Shown here piece after piece: positions 39,477 to 48,434 of a stretch of DNA of 64,000 bases. The notes under the pieces are model-generated. The model had not been told where the DNA came from. It was given only the letters and a program-made list of their open reading frames with translations, and made no database searches. The stretch covers positions 1-64,000 of the forward strand of contig DAYVGO010000032.1 in the NCBI GenBank assembly GCA_045399315.1. Direction: 5' to 3'. This DNA comes from Arsenophonus sp045399315. Its GTDB lineage: Bacteria; Pseudomonadota; Gammaproteobacteria; Enterobacterales; Enterobacteriaceae. The position numbers and the translations under genes are program-made. Position 1 is the stretch's first letter; each line of letters opens with the position of its first letter.

Positions 39477-40366
39477 TATTCCACCCCAGCATTAATAGCG
39501 CGATGTAAGCCATCACCAAGTAAATTAACAAATAATACGCTGATCATAATGGCTGTGCCAGGAAGAAAAACCGTCCACGGTGCAACATAAATTAACTCTA
39601 AACTATCACCTAGCATGGTGCCCCATTCAGCAGTAGGTAATCTGGCGCCTAAATCAAGAAACCCTAACGCCGCTATATCGAGGATAGCCATAGACAGAGT
39701 GCGGGTAATTTCTGTTACCAGCACCGGAGTGATATTTGGTAATATCGTATACCAAAGGATATAAAAGTTTGATGCGCCGTCAAGTCGGGCAGCAATAACA
39801 TATTCGGTATCAAGTTCGTCATGAACAGCGCTATAAATTGTTCTGACAATTCTTGGTAATAATACTAACCAAATTGCAATCATCGCATTTTCTAGGCTTG
39901 AGCCAGCAAAAGCGATAATAATAATTGCCAGTAGCAGTGATGGAATTGACAATAGGGTATCTAACACATGATTTAAAATAGCTGATTTCAATCCATAGGT
40001 AATACCGGCTAAACAACCTAATATTAGTCCAACCAACGTCGCACTAATGGTAATCACAAGGGCAGAACCGAAGGTAGATGCTGTACCGATAAGCAAGCGA
40101 CTTAGAATATCTCGACCAAGATCATCAGTCCCCAAGAAAAAAGCGACATTACCATAGTGAGACCAGGATGGTGGTAACAGTTGATAACCTAAAAATTGTT
40201 GGTTAATGGTATAGGGAGCTAAGTAGCTACCGAACAAAGTCAAAACCAGAAGCACAAGAACGCCATAAAATCCTGTCATAGCCAGGATATCATTCGAGAA
40301 AAATTGCCAAACTACCAGGATCGGCGATGGCATTTTTTGTTCGCGATAAAAATTATCTGAAGACAT
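39476..40366 (-). CDS. sapC: SapC, ABC transporter permease
   Basis: Inner-membrane permease with about six helices; the Opp-type N-terminal segment (TGFYGVLVLLVLTLFGSYLAPY) precedes the permease domain with its EAA-like loop AARLDGASNFYILWYTILPNI. The frame is open from 40372, but AAGGA five bases before the ATG at 40366 and the E. coli start support 40366. That gives 296 residues, the E. coli length. It overlaps sapB by 14 bases. Intact. Confidence 0.94.
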   Translation of the reverse strand: MSSDNFYREQKMPSPILVVWQFFSNDILAMTGFYGVLVLLVLTLFGSYLAPYTINQQFLGYQLLPPSWSHYGNVAFFLGTDDLGRDILSRLLIGTASTFGSALVITISATLVGLILGCLAGITYGLKSAILNHVLDTLLSIPSLLLAIIIIAFAGSSLENAMIAIWLVLLPRIVRTIYSAVHDELDTEYVIAARLDGASNFYILWYTILPNITPVLVTEITRTLSMAILDIAALGFLDLGARLPTAEWGTMLGDSLELIYVAPWTVFLPGTAIMISVLFVNLLGDGLHRAINAGVE

Positions 40367-41321
40367 ACCCATCCTTATATTTAGAAGGGTTCATCATAGC
40401 GCCTGAAATATCCGATATGACATTAACGGAAATAACTAAAGTACTAATGCTCATGACACCGGCAGAGATTGCTGAGTAATCATTTTGGCGAATAGCGGTT
40501 ACTAACCATCGCCCTAATCCTGGCCAATTAAAAACAAGTTCAGTGATCATCGCTAGTGTGATCATAGTAGAAAATTGCAGCCCAAGTTTTGGAATAATAA
40601 GGGGAAGTGCATTATGCAGTACATGCCGTTTGATTATGGTAATGCGCGATAGCCCTCTAGTTGCTGCCGCTTTGATATAATTTTCACCCATAACTGATTC
40701 AGTACTATTTTTCATTAAACGTATCATTTCAGAAATTGGTGCAATTGCCAAAGTAATAACCGGTAGGATCAAATGTTCTAATATATTAATAAACATTTGA
40801 CTGCGATAGGCTGAATGAGATAACAAAATATCAATCAGGGCGAAGCCAGTAACCGGTTCAAGATCATACAGCAAATTAATGCGGCCGGAGACAGGTAACC
40901 AGCCTAACTTCAATGAAAAAAGTAATATAAATAATAAAGCCAATACAAAAATCGGCATAGAAAAACCTATTAGAGTGAAAATTTTGATAATGTATTCAAT
41001 AGGTTTATTTCGCCAGACACCGGCAATAATCCCTGTTGGAATACCGATTATTAATGCCAAAATAAACGCTAAAAAACATAACTCCAGGGTGGCAGGAACA
41101 GTGGCACTAAGCTGTTCGCTAATCGGTTGACCATTAATATTAGAAAAACCAAAATTCCAATGTAATAAACCGGACAAGTAAAAAACATAAGCATCCCATA
41201 ACGGTAGCCCACCTAAGGGAGCATCAGCGGTAAAATAGTTCAAACTAAAACTAATTAGTGTAAGTAAAAATAAGGTAATCACGAGTAGCAATAACCGCCT
41301 TAATGAATAAATAATCAACAT
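40353..41321 (-). CDS. sapB: SapB, ABC transporter permease
   Basis: Partner permease of SapC. An N-terminal helix (LRRLLLLVITLFLLTLISFSL) is followed by a periplasmic part and five more helices. The cytoplasmic EAA loop reads YIKAAATRGLSRITIIKRHVLHNALPLII. 322 residues, against 321 in E. coli. The end PSKYKDGYVFR is coupled to the sapC start. Intact. Confidence 0.95.
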   Translation of the reverse strand: MLIIYSLRRLLLLVITLFLLTLISFSLNYFTADAPLGGLPLWDAYVFYLSGLLHWNFGFSNINGQPISEQLSATVPATLELCFLAFILALIIGIPTGIIAGVWRNKPIEYIIKIFTLIGFSMPIFVLALLFILLFSLKLGWLPVSGRINLLYDLEPVTGFALIDILLSHSAYRSQMFINILEHLILPVITLAIAPISEMIRLMKNSTESVMGENYIKAAATRGLSRITIIKRHVLHNALPLIIPKLGLQFSTMITLAMITELVFNWPGLGRWLVTAIRQNDYSAISAGVMSISTLVISVNVISDISGAMMNPSKYKDGYVFR

Positions 41322-41351
41322 GTTGTTCCTTCTTCATCGTTGAAATAAGAG

Positions 41352-42986
41352 TCAGCAGGAAGAGGGGAGTTTAGAAGAGCCATCGCGATAAACTCCGGCA
41401 AAAGATGAATTACCAAAAACACTAATAATCAATCCCTTGATATCGTAACGATAAGCCTGTAAATATAATGAGTAAGCTAGCGGTAAGACAGGCAATTCTT
41501 TTGCTAACAATGATTGAGCCTGATGGTAATAATTAATGCGGGATGAAATACTTTGGCTTACCAGAGCCTTACGTAAAAGTTCATCAAAGTATGGATTACA
41601 CCATTTACTCCAATTAGTATGCGAATCTATTGCTGGACAACTAAAGAGGGGACGAAAAAAACTATCTGGATCGTTACTATCTGTTGACCAGCCGTCAAGC
41701 ACCATATCATAGCTGCAATCGTTTAGTTTATTCTCTAATAAGTTGCCTTCAACTGCGTGAATATTCATTTTAATGCCTACTTTAGCTAAGTCAGCCTGAA
41801 TAAGTTCAGCAGTTTTTAATGGACTTGGATTATAGGATTGAGAAATAACGGGTACCCAAAGATCTAATTTCATACCTGACAAACTTAGCTCTTCCAGCAT
41901 TTCTTTAGCTTTTTCTGGGTCATAGTCTGTCACTTTAATTCGATTATCATAGGCCCACGAAGCTCTTGGTAAGACTGAGGTTGCGGTTTCAGCGGTGCCA
42001 TAATAGATGGATTGCATTAATCTTTCGTTATTAATTGAATACGCAATAGCTTGCCTGACCTTTAATTGATCAAGTGGAGGATTACTGGTGTTAAAAATCA
42101 AATAGGCGATATTCATGCCAGCTCGCATTGATAGCCGCAAACGGGCATCTTCCCGTAAAACTTTTATTTGACTTGCGGCTGGATAAGCTAATACATCACA
42201 CTCTCCGGTTAATAATTTAGATATGAGTCCGGTACCACCGGTACCAAGATCAATCACAACTTGCTTCATTAATGGTTTACCTTTCCAATAATTATCATGC
42301 CGAGCTAGCTTAATGAATTGACCGGTTTGATAACCTACCAGCATGAAAGGACCGGTGCCAACTGGTTGCCAATCAATAAATTCTTTATGATTAATTTTAT
42401 TGAGATATTGAGCATATTCTTGTGAGAGTATGGGGGCATAGCGGGTTGCCAGATGCCAGAGAAATGAGGCATCTGGCGTATATAATTTAAATTCCATGGT
42501 ATAATTATCGATCTTACGAATACTACGGATATTGTTAGCTAATTGCAGACTATCAAAATAAGGATAGTTGCCACCACCGACATAATGATATGGATGGTTT
42601 TTATCAAACATACGTGAAAAACTAAAGATCACGTCATCGGCATTGAGTGTTCGCGTAGGGGTGAACCACTCTGTGGTTTGAAATGGAATATTACGTTTTA
42701 AATAGAATCGATAAGTTGCACCTTTATCAAATGATTTCCAATGCGAGGCGAGTTCAGAAGTGAATTTATAGGTAAACGGATTGACCTCTAATAGCCGATC
42801 ATAAAGCTGAGCCGCAAGAGGGTCAATAATCAGTCCTGTGCTGGCAATTTGTGGATTAAATGTGGTGACAATGCCATTAACACAATAAATAAAACTGGTT
42901 TGACGAATTTGTGGAGGAAGGGTGTCTGCTAATGCATTTATTGTTCCTACATTTATTAAAAGAATCCATAAAATTAGGTACCGCAT
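41352..42986 (-). CDS. sapA: SapA, periplasmic binding protein
   Basis: Extracellular solute-binding protein family 5. The signal peptide is MRYLILWILLINVGTINALA. The mature protein has the family sequence FNPQIASTGLIIDPLAAQLYDRL, the Opp-type core VGTGPFMLVGYQ, and VRQAIAYSINNERLMQSIYYGTAETATSVLP. 544 residues, against 547 in E. coli. It heads sapABCDF. In Salmonella and Haemophilus SapA binds antimicrobial peptides. Intact beside the eroded psp region. Confidence 0.95.
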   Translation of the reverse strand: MRYLILWILLINVGTINALADTLPPQIRQTSFIYCVNGIVTTFNPQIASTGLIIDPLAAQLYDRLLEVNPFTYKFTSELASHWKSFDKGATYRFYLKRNIPFQTTEWFTPTRTLNADDVIFSFSRMFDKNHPYHYVGGGNYPYFDSLQLANNIRSIRKIDNYTMEFKLYTPDASFLWHLATRYAPILSQEYAQYLNKINHKEFIDWQPVGTGPFMLVGYQTGQFIKLARHDNYWKGKPLMKQVVIDLGTGGTGLISKLLTGECDVLAYPAASQIKVLREDARLRLSMRAGMNIAYLIFNTSNPPLDQLKVRQAIAYSINNERLMQSIYYGTAETATSVLPRASWAYDNRIKVTDYDPEKAKEMLEELSLSGMKLDLWVPVISQSYNPSPLKTAELIQADLAKVGIKMNIHAVEGNLLENKLNDCSYDMVLDGWSTDSNDPDSFFRPLFSCPAIDSHTNWSKWCNPYFDELLRKALVSQSISSRINYYHQAQSLLAKELPVLPLAYSLYLQAYRYDIKGLIISVFGNSSFAGVYRDGSSKLPSSC

Positions 42987-43274
42987 ATAAGAACCTGTTA
43001 TAAGTACGAATGACTTTATTGTAGCTTAACTCCTTCTTGTAATAAAATAGAGTTGCTAAAATTATTAGTTAATTGTTGATAAAAATTCTCAATAAAGTGC
43101 TTTACAAACGTTATTGATAACTATTATTAATCCTTCTGCTAAACGGGTTATGGTTTAATAGTAACCTTATTTACTGTAGACACGATATTGCTCATATTGT
43201 TTCCAGTGTTTAATTTTATTGCCAGAATCGGGTGCTAGCTTTTTTCTTTTTTAATTACTTCTTTTATTTGCATT

Positions 43275-44208
43275 TTAGCTATTTGGCAAGTTATGTTTTT
43301 TCAGTAGTCCTCTAAATTGATAATAGGTTGATTTTAATTGTTGCGCCGTTTGCCGCTGATTAAACTGATCTATTTGTAATGCCTGTTCAAGCAAAATTTT
43401 CTCTGTGGCATGCTGCCATTGTTTTAAATCAATTGGAAGAGCAGGTAGTCCAACATCTTGTTTTATTGTTGGTGATGTAATTGACCAATCAGCAAAAGGA
43501 TTAAAGACAAGAAAATCTAATAGTTCAGATCTATCACCATGACGATAAACAGAATGTTCAATGACATTCTTTAGTTCACGGACATTACCTGGCCAGGGAT
43601 AACTTAACAGTTTTTTTTGTGCTTGAATGGAAAATCCCGGGAAAAGCGGTAGCTTGAGTTCACTGCACATATAAATAGCGAAATGTTCAGCCAGTAACAT
43701 AATATCTGCTAATCACTGACGTAATGGAGGAATATGGATGACATCAAAGGCAAGACGGTCAAACAGATCGGCACGAAATAAGCCTTGCATCGACTTTAAG
43801 ACTTTGACTACCACCAACACGTTCTAGTTGACCATATTCGATCACACGCAATAATTTTTCCTGCATAATCATTGGTGCGGTTGCTAGTTCATCAAGAAAA
43901 AGGGTGCCACGCTCAAATCGACCTAAATGCCTTTTTTGTACGCCAGTAAATGCGCCAGCTTCATGGCAAAATAGTTCGGAATCTAACAAATTTTCATTCA
44001 GGGCACTGTAGTTAAGCGAAATAAACGGTTCCTGCCAACGTGGTGAAAGGTAATGTATGCGATTGACAATTAATTCTTTGCCGGTGCCACGTTCACCTGT
44101 TACTAAAACCGGTTTGTTCAGTTTGGCAAGTGCTAATGTTTGTTCCAATATTTTTAAAAAATTATCGGCAATGCCAAGAATATTATCAGTAGATATTTTA
44201 GTGGTCAT
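43275..44208 (-). pseudogene. pspF: pspF, sigma-54 activator, inactivated
   Basis: PspF is the AAA+ activator of the phage-shock operon. The N-terminal half is open: VTGERGTGKELIVNRIHYLS (Walker A), EAGAFTGVQKRH (sigma-54 contact loop), TLFLDELATAPM (Walker B). After KVDARLIS the frame shifts with a loss of sequence. FRADLFDRLAFDVIHIPPLRQ-stop follows in another frame, then ELKNVIEHSVYRHGD and the C-terminal HTH end. A codon pair is also missing in GRFERADGGTLF. Not functional. Confidence 0.93.
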
Positions 44209-44301
44209 TTTTATTACTATATTAATTATAGCAAAAAGTCATATAAAATATAAATTAATAAAAATCAATATATTTCATAGCGTTATGTCGATTTGTTAAA
44301 T

Positions 44302-44317
44302 TAGCACGAATATTGCT
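44302..44317 (+). promoter_or_regulatory. Decayed sigma-54 promoter of pspA
   Basis: TAGCACGAATATTGCT fits the sigma-54 consensus TGGCACG-N4-TTGCW with exact spacing, except that the first G of the -24 GG pair has become A. It lies about 62 bases before the pspA ATG, where the E. coli psp promoter sits. The -24 GG is normally essential, so the promoter is probably weak or dead. Confidence 0.65.
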
Positions 44318-44378
44318 TATTAAAGTTAAAAAAGTTAATAACAAATTAATCATTCAATATCAATTGAGGAATTTATAC

Positions 44379-44978
44379 ATGGGCATTTTCACACGTTTCG
44401 CAGACATCATTAATGCTAATGTTGCTTTTTTACTAAATAAAGCTGAAGATCCACAGAAAATGATCCGCTTAATGATCCAAGAAATGGAAGATATGTTAGT
44501 TGAGTCCCGATCAATTTTGGCACTTACTTTAGCTGAACAAAAAGGATTAGAACGTCGGATTGCAAGTGGTGAAAAGCAAGTTATACAATGGCAGGAAAAA
44601 GTAGAATTGGCGTTAGTTAAAGATAAAGAAGATTTAGCTTGTGCCGCATTAATTGAAAAGCAAAAAGTTGTTACTATCATTGACACCCTTAAGAGTGAGT
44701 TAATCATGGTCAAATAAAACATTAGTGCGTATGAAAGATGAAATTGCTGAATTAGAACAAAAACTGACTGAAACGTGTGTAAAGCAGCAGATATGCTATT
44801 AAGACATCAAGCTGCACAATCCAGCCGTGATGTGCGTCGTCATTTGGAAAGTGAAGCGCAAGGCTATCATTTAGGTAAACAAAAATCTTTAGAGCATCAG
44901 TTTGCTGAACTTAAAACTGATGATGAAATCAGTGAGCAATTGGTTGTGTTAAAAGCTAAACTGAAGAAAGAAGAGTAA
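44379..44978 (+). pseudogene. pspA: pspA, phage-shock protein A, inactivated
   Basis: PspA is the coiled-coil membrane-protecting protein and PspF inhibitor. The first 112 codons are open (MGIFTRFADIINANVAFLLNKAEDPQKMIRLMIQEMEDML...ALIEKQKVVTIIDTL). TAA follows at 44715-44717, then frameshifted remains, a deletion, and MLLRHQAAQSSRDVRRHLES...HLGKQKSLEHQFAELKTDDEISEQLVVLKAKLKKEE. About 20-25 codons of the central coil are missing. Dead, like the rest of the operon. Confidence 0.93.
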
Positions 44979-45017
44979 TTATTGGTAGCCAAAATTAATG
45001 ATAAATAAGGAAATGTG

Positions 45018-45217
45018 ATGGACTCTATATTTATTGGGTTAGTTTTATTGATCTTTGTTATCTTTCTATTTAGTTATGGTGCCACTGTGGTAAAAAAAGT
45101 GGTAACTATGGTCAATTAACACAGAATGAGATCCAGTGACTAATGCAGTTAGCAGAGCGAGTGCAACACATGCAGCAACGTATCAAAGCGCTGGAAGATA
45201 TTCTAGATGTAGAGCAC
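45018..45217 (+). pseudogene. pspB: pspB, frameshifted and truncated
   Basis: It starts MDSIFIGLVLLIFVIFLFSYGATV (membrane helix). A frameshift near 45095 leads to GNYGQLTQNEIQ-stop-LMQLAERVQHMQQRIKALEDILDVEH, the PspB leucine-zipper part. The end runs straight into pspC coding sequence, so a deletion took the last codons of pspB and the start of pspC. Confidence 0.85.
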
Positions 45218-45497
45218 ATTACTTTAATTTACCTGTTAACTTAGTACGCGTGCTGGCTGTTGTAACGTTATTCTTGGGATTTTTTGCCATCACCATCGTT
45301 ATTTATCTGTTAATATGGTTTTTTATTGAACGGGCGCCTGCTGGCTATCAGGATGAAACGGATAGTGGTGTTAAGGTGACTAAATTACGGAATGAAATCG
45401 ATCAGCAATTGAAGGCTGGTGAAAAAAACTGTGCCAGATGGACCACTACATCACTTCCGATAGTTTTAGTATTGATAGTCGCATTAATAAATTGTAA
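45215..45497 (+). pseudogene. pspC: pspC, 5'-deleted and frameshifted
   Basis: It reads AHYFNLPVNLVRVLAVVTLFLGFFAITIVIYLLIWFFIERAPAG, the body of PspC (membrane partner of PspB and PspA). The first 25 or so residues, including the N-terminal PspC-domain motif, are absent. Near 45425 the frame shifts; EKKLCQMDHYITSDSFSIDSRINKL-stop then matches the true C-terminus. Confidence 0.85.
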
Positions 45498-45636
45498 CTA
45501 TCTATATTTGTCACGTTTTGGTAGAGTAAATCACACTCTACCGTAAAATCATTTTTCTTATCAATGAAAATTATCTTAGATTTTAACAGTATAATATACT
45601 GATTAGCAAACCAAAGATTAAAATTTTTGCATAAAA

Positions 45637-45828
45637 ATGGCAAAAATAGCCATAATTGTTGCTATTCATTTCGCTCCGGCTGGGATAACCAAACTAATGC
45701 TAAAATATATTAGTCGGCAACCTTTGCGGTGGTTTATGTTAAGATTTATAGAGCCATTGCTGTGTGTAAGTATTGCTAAACTTATGCGCAATTTGTTGTG
45801 GAAGAAATATGAAAAGGTTGTGAAGTGA
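45637..45828 (+). CDS. pspD: PspD-like short membrane protein, probably a remnant
   Basis: An open frame of 63 codons, MAKIAIIVAIHFAPAGITKLMLKYISRQPLRWFMLRFIEPLLCVSIAKLM, resembles PspD from about residue 20 onward ([20 protein letters not shown]...RRPLKMLLAVALEPLLS). The N-terminal 10-15 residues of PspD are missing, and no good ribosome site precedes the ATG. In place between pspC and ycjX. With the rest of the operon dead, it is probably not functional. Confidence 0.45.
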   Translation: MAKIAIIVAIHFAPAGITKLMLKYISRQPLRWFMLRFIEPLLCVSIAKLMRNLLWKKYEKVVK

Positions 45829-47214
45829 ACTTAGTCAACTTATCAATAGGAGTGTTGACCGTCATGTCCGTTTGGCGGTTACAGGATTTAGCCGCAGTGG
45901 TAAAACCGCATTTATCACTTCGCTGGTTAATCAGTTATTGCACGTGCACAGTGATAGTGATGCTCGTTTACCACTATTTTCAGCCGCAAGAGATGGTTGT
46001 CTTTTAAGCGCCAAAAGGATCCCGCAAAATCATTTTAATATTCCACATTTTGCTTATGATGAAAGTATAGGGGCATTGTACCGTTTTCCACCTCAATGGC
46101 CTGTGCCTACGCGTGGTATTAGTGAAATCTGTTTACAGCTCCGCTATCGATCACAAGCGAGTTTGTTACGCCATTTTAAAGAAACTTCTAATTTATATAT
46201 AGAAGTTATTGATTATCTAGGTGAATGGTTACTAGATCTGCCTATGTTGCATCAGGACTATTTTAGTTGGTCACGGCAAATACAACTGCTATTGAAAGGC
46301 CGTCGTAATGAAGGGGCGGAGCAATGGTTGCAACTTTGCCAACGGTGGGATCCTTTTGCACCGGCTGATGAGAAATTGTTAGCTGATATTGCTCAAGCTT
46401 ACACCGATTACTTGTTTTTTTTTTGTAAGTAACAGTGGCAATATTTTATTCAGCCAGGGCAATTTATCTTACCTGGTGAGCTTGTTGGCGCTCCGGTGCT
46501 GCAATTCTTTCCTTGGCTCAATATTGAGGCAACAATGAGCAGCAATTAAAACAAGCGGACAAACAATCTAATATTAGTATGCTGCAACAGCGTTATAACT
46601 ATTATTGCCAGAGAATTATAAAGCGTTTTTATAAAGAATATTTTCAACATCTTAATCGGTAAATTGTTTTGATTGATTGTTTACAACCGTTAAATAATGG
46701 TCCGGCAGCATTTAATGATATACAGGCCGCATTAACACAAATTATGCACAGTTTTTATTATGGTAAACAGACATTATTACGGCGAATGTTCTCACCTCGT
46801 ATTGATAAACTACTTTTCGCGGCCAGTAAGGTCGATCATATAACCCATGATCAACACGCTAATTTAGTTTCATTGCTACAGCAATTGGTCTTTGCAGCCT
46901 GGCAAGATGCTGCTTTTGAAGGGATTAGTCTAGATTGTATTGCATTGGCATCAATTCAGGCAAAGGAAAACGGCATTATTGAATATCAGGGAGAATGATT
47001 ACCTGCATTAAAGGGACATAGGTTAAGTGATGGTCGGTTAATGACCTTCTTTCCATGGGAAGTACCACGGTGTTTGCCTGATGCTGATTTCTGGTTAGAA
47101 CAGGGATTTGATTTTGAATCTTTTCGACCTCGTGCAACAGCGACTGATCACTCTCTTGCTCATATTCGATTAGATAGTGTCTTAGAATGTCTACTCGGAG
47201 ATAAATTGAAATGA
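45809..47214 (+). pseudogene. ycjX: ycjX, P-loop NTPase, inactivated
   Basis: YcjX is a GTPase-like protein of the psp regulon. The start at 45809 reads MKRL, then TGA where E. coli has Gln, then SELSQLINRSVDRHVRLAVTGFSRSGKTAFITSLVN (Walker A). It stays in frame to 46432 (IEVIDYLGEWLLDLPML). Frameshifts follow, then LIDCLQPLNNGPAAFNDIQAALTQIM...RIDKLLFAASKVDHIT, a stop near 46997, and the proper C-terminus HIRLDSVLECLLGDKLK. The stop overlaps the ycjF start by four bases. Confidence 0.92.
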
Positions 47215-48269
47215 GTAAACCGCTAAAATCCTGTATCGACTTTAATGATTCTTTACCGTCAAAGAAAAAAACGATTTTAAAAAAAGCAAAAGTGTTTGAT
47301 AAATTGACGCTTGAACAATTTGAAGCCATTAGTGATGAAACAGAAAATGACGATCGAGAATGTGAGGTTGAGGCCATGGTTAATACTGTGCTTAAACCTT
47401 GCTATAGTTTTTGGCGTAAACTGATCATAGCTGCCTTAAGTTTAATAGCAATTAGTATTATTGCCCCGATAGGGCAATGGATTTACCAAGCATGGATAAT
47501 GCAAAATTGGGTTTCTTTAGCTATTGCTACTAGAGGCTTAATTATTGTTGCGGTCGTTGGAGCCATAATAACTGAATGGAGGCGGCTTTATTATTTAAAA
47601 GAACGTAGCCAAGAACGTCTGTAGGCCAAAGCATGTTTACAAAGTCATAGTATGCATGGTGGGCGTGAATTTTGCCAAAAATTAGCCCGCCAATTGGCGA
47701 TTGGTTTAGATCATCCAGCGATGAAGCGTTGGCAAATAATGATCAATAATAGCCATAATGATAAGGGAGTTGTAACCCTTTATAGTCAATTAGTCCAACC
47801 TATTTTGGACCGACAAGCCAGAAAAGAGATCAATCGCTCATCAGCGGAATCGGCTTTAATGATTGCAGTTAGTCCGTTGGTAATTGTCGATATGGCATTT
47901 ATTACTTGGCGTAATATTCGTTTAATTAATCGGATTGCAACTATTTATGGCATTGAACTAGGCTATTATAGCCGTATTTGGTTATTTAAAATGGTATTAC
48001 TTAATATTGCTTTTGCTGGAGTAACCGAATTAGTACGTGAAATTGGCATTGATTAGTTATCACAAGATATTATGACAAGGCTCTCTACTCGAGTGGCGCA
48101 AGGTATCGGGGCGGGTTTACTAACGGCCAGATTAGGTATTAAAACGATGGAGTTATGCCGTCCTTTACCATGGATGGATGATAAACCTAAATTGGCTGAT
48201 TTTCGTCGCCAATTATTAAGTCAATTAAAAAACATTATGCCAAAGCCAATTAATTATAAAAATGTTTAA
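47211..48269 (+). pseudogene. ycjF: ycjF, inner-membrane protein, two in-frame stops
   Basis: YcjF (DUF697) is a membrane protein of the psp regulon. All 352 codons remain in one frame: MSKPLKSCIDFND, two helices near residues 70-125, then EINRSSAESALMIAVSPLVIVDMAF and STRVAQGIGAGLLTARLGIKTMELCRPLPWMDD. TAG occurs at 47622-47624 after SQERL and at 48054-48056 after EIGID, where E. coli has Trp. No frameshift. It is therefore a very young pseudogene, or needs readthrough. Confidence 0.9.
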
Positions 48270-48434
48270 CTAACTTATTAATTTTAATGATTAAGTTTAA
48301 TTAACTTATTGTTAGGCAAGTTCATTATATCATTCATTTTTTAATCAGGCACAGTTTTTCTATGGTAGCTTAATAAATAAAAATGCATACTTAGCAAATT
48401 AAATAGTCAATATATAGATATAAGGTTCTCAGTT

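Noticed and set aside
43000..43270. Possible promoter elements before sapA
   Set aside because: The region is AT-rich and offers many -10-like hexamers; none is clearly better than chance.
45825..46007. Plus-strand frame of 60 codons after pspD
   Set aside because: It overlaps the start of ycjX in another frame; ycjX peptides (NRSVDRHVRLAVTGFSRSGKT) explain this DNA.
24050..48269. Reassignment of TGA (or TAG) to tryptophan
   Set aside because: Trp positions are replaced by both TAG and TGA, the same genes also have frameshifts, and all intact genes use TGG for Trp and end at TGA or TAG normally.
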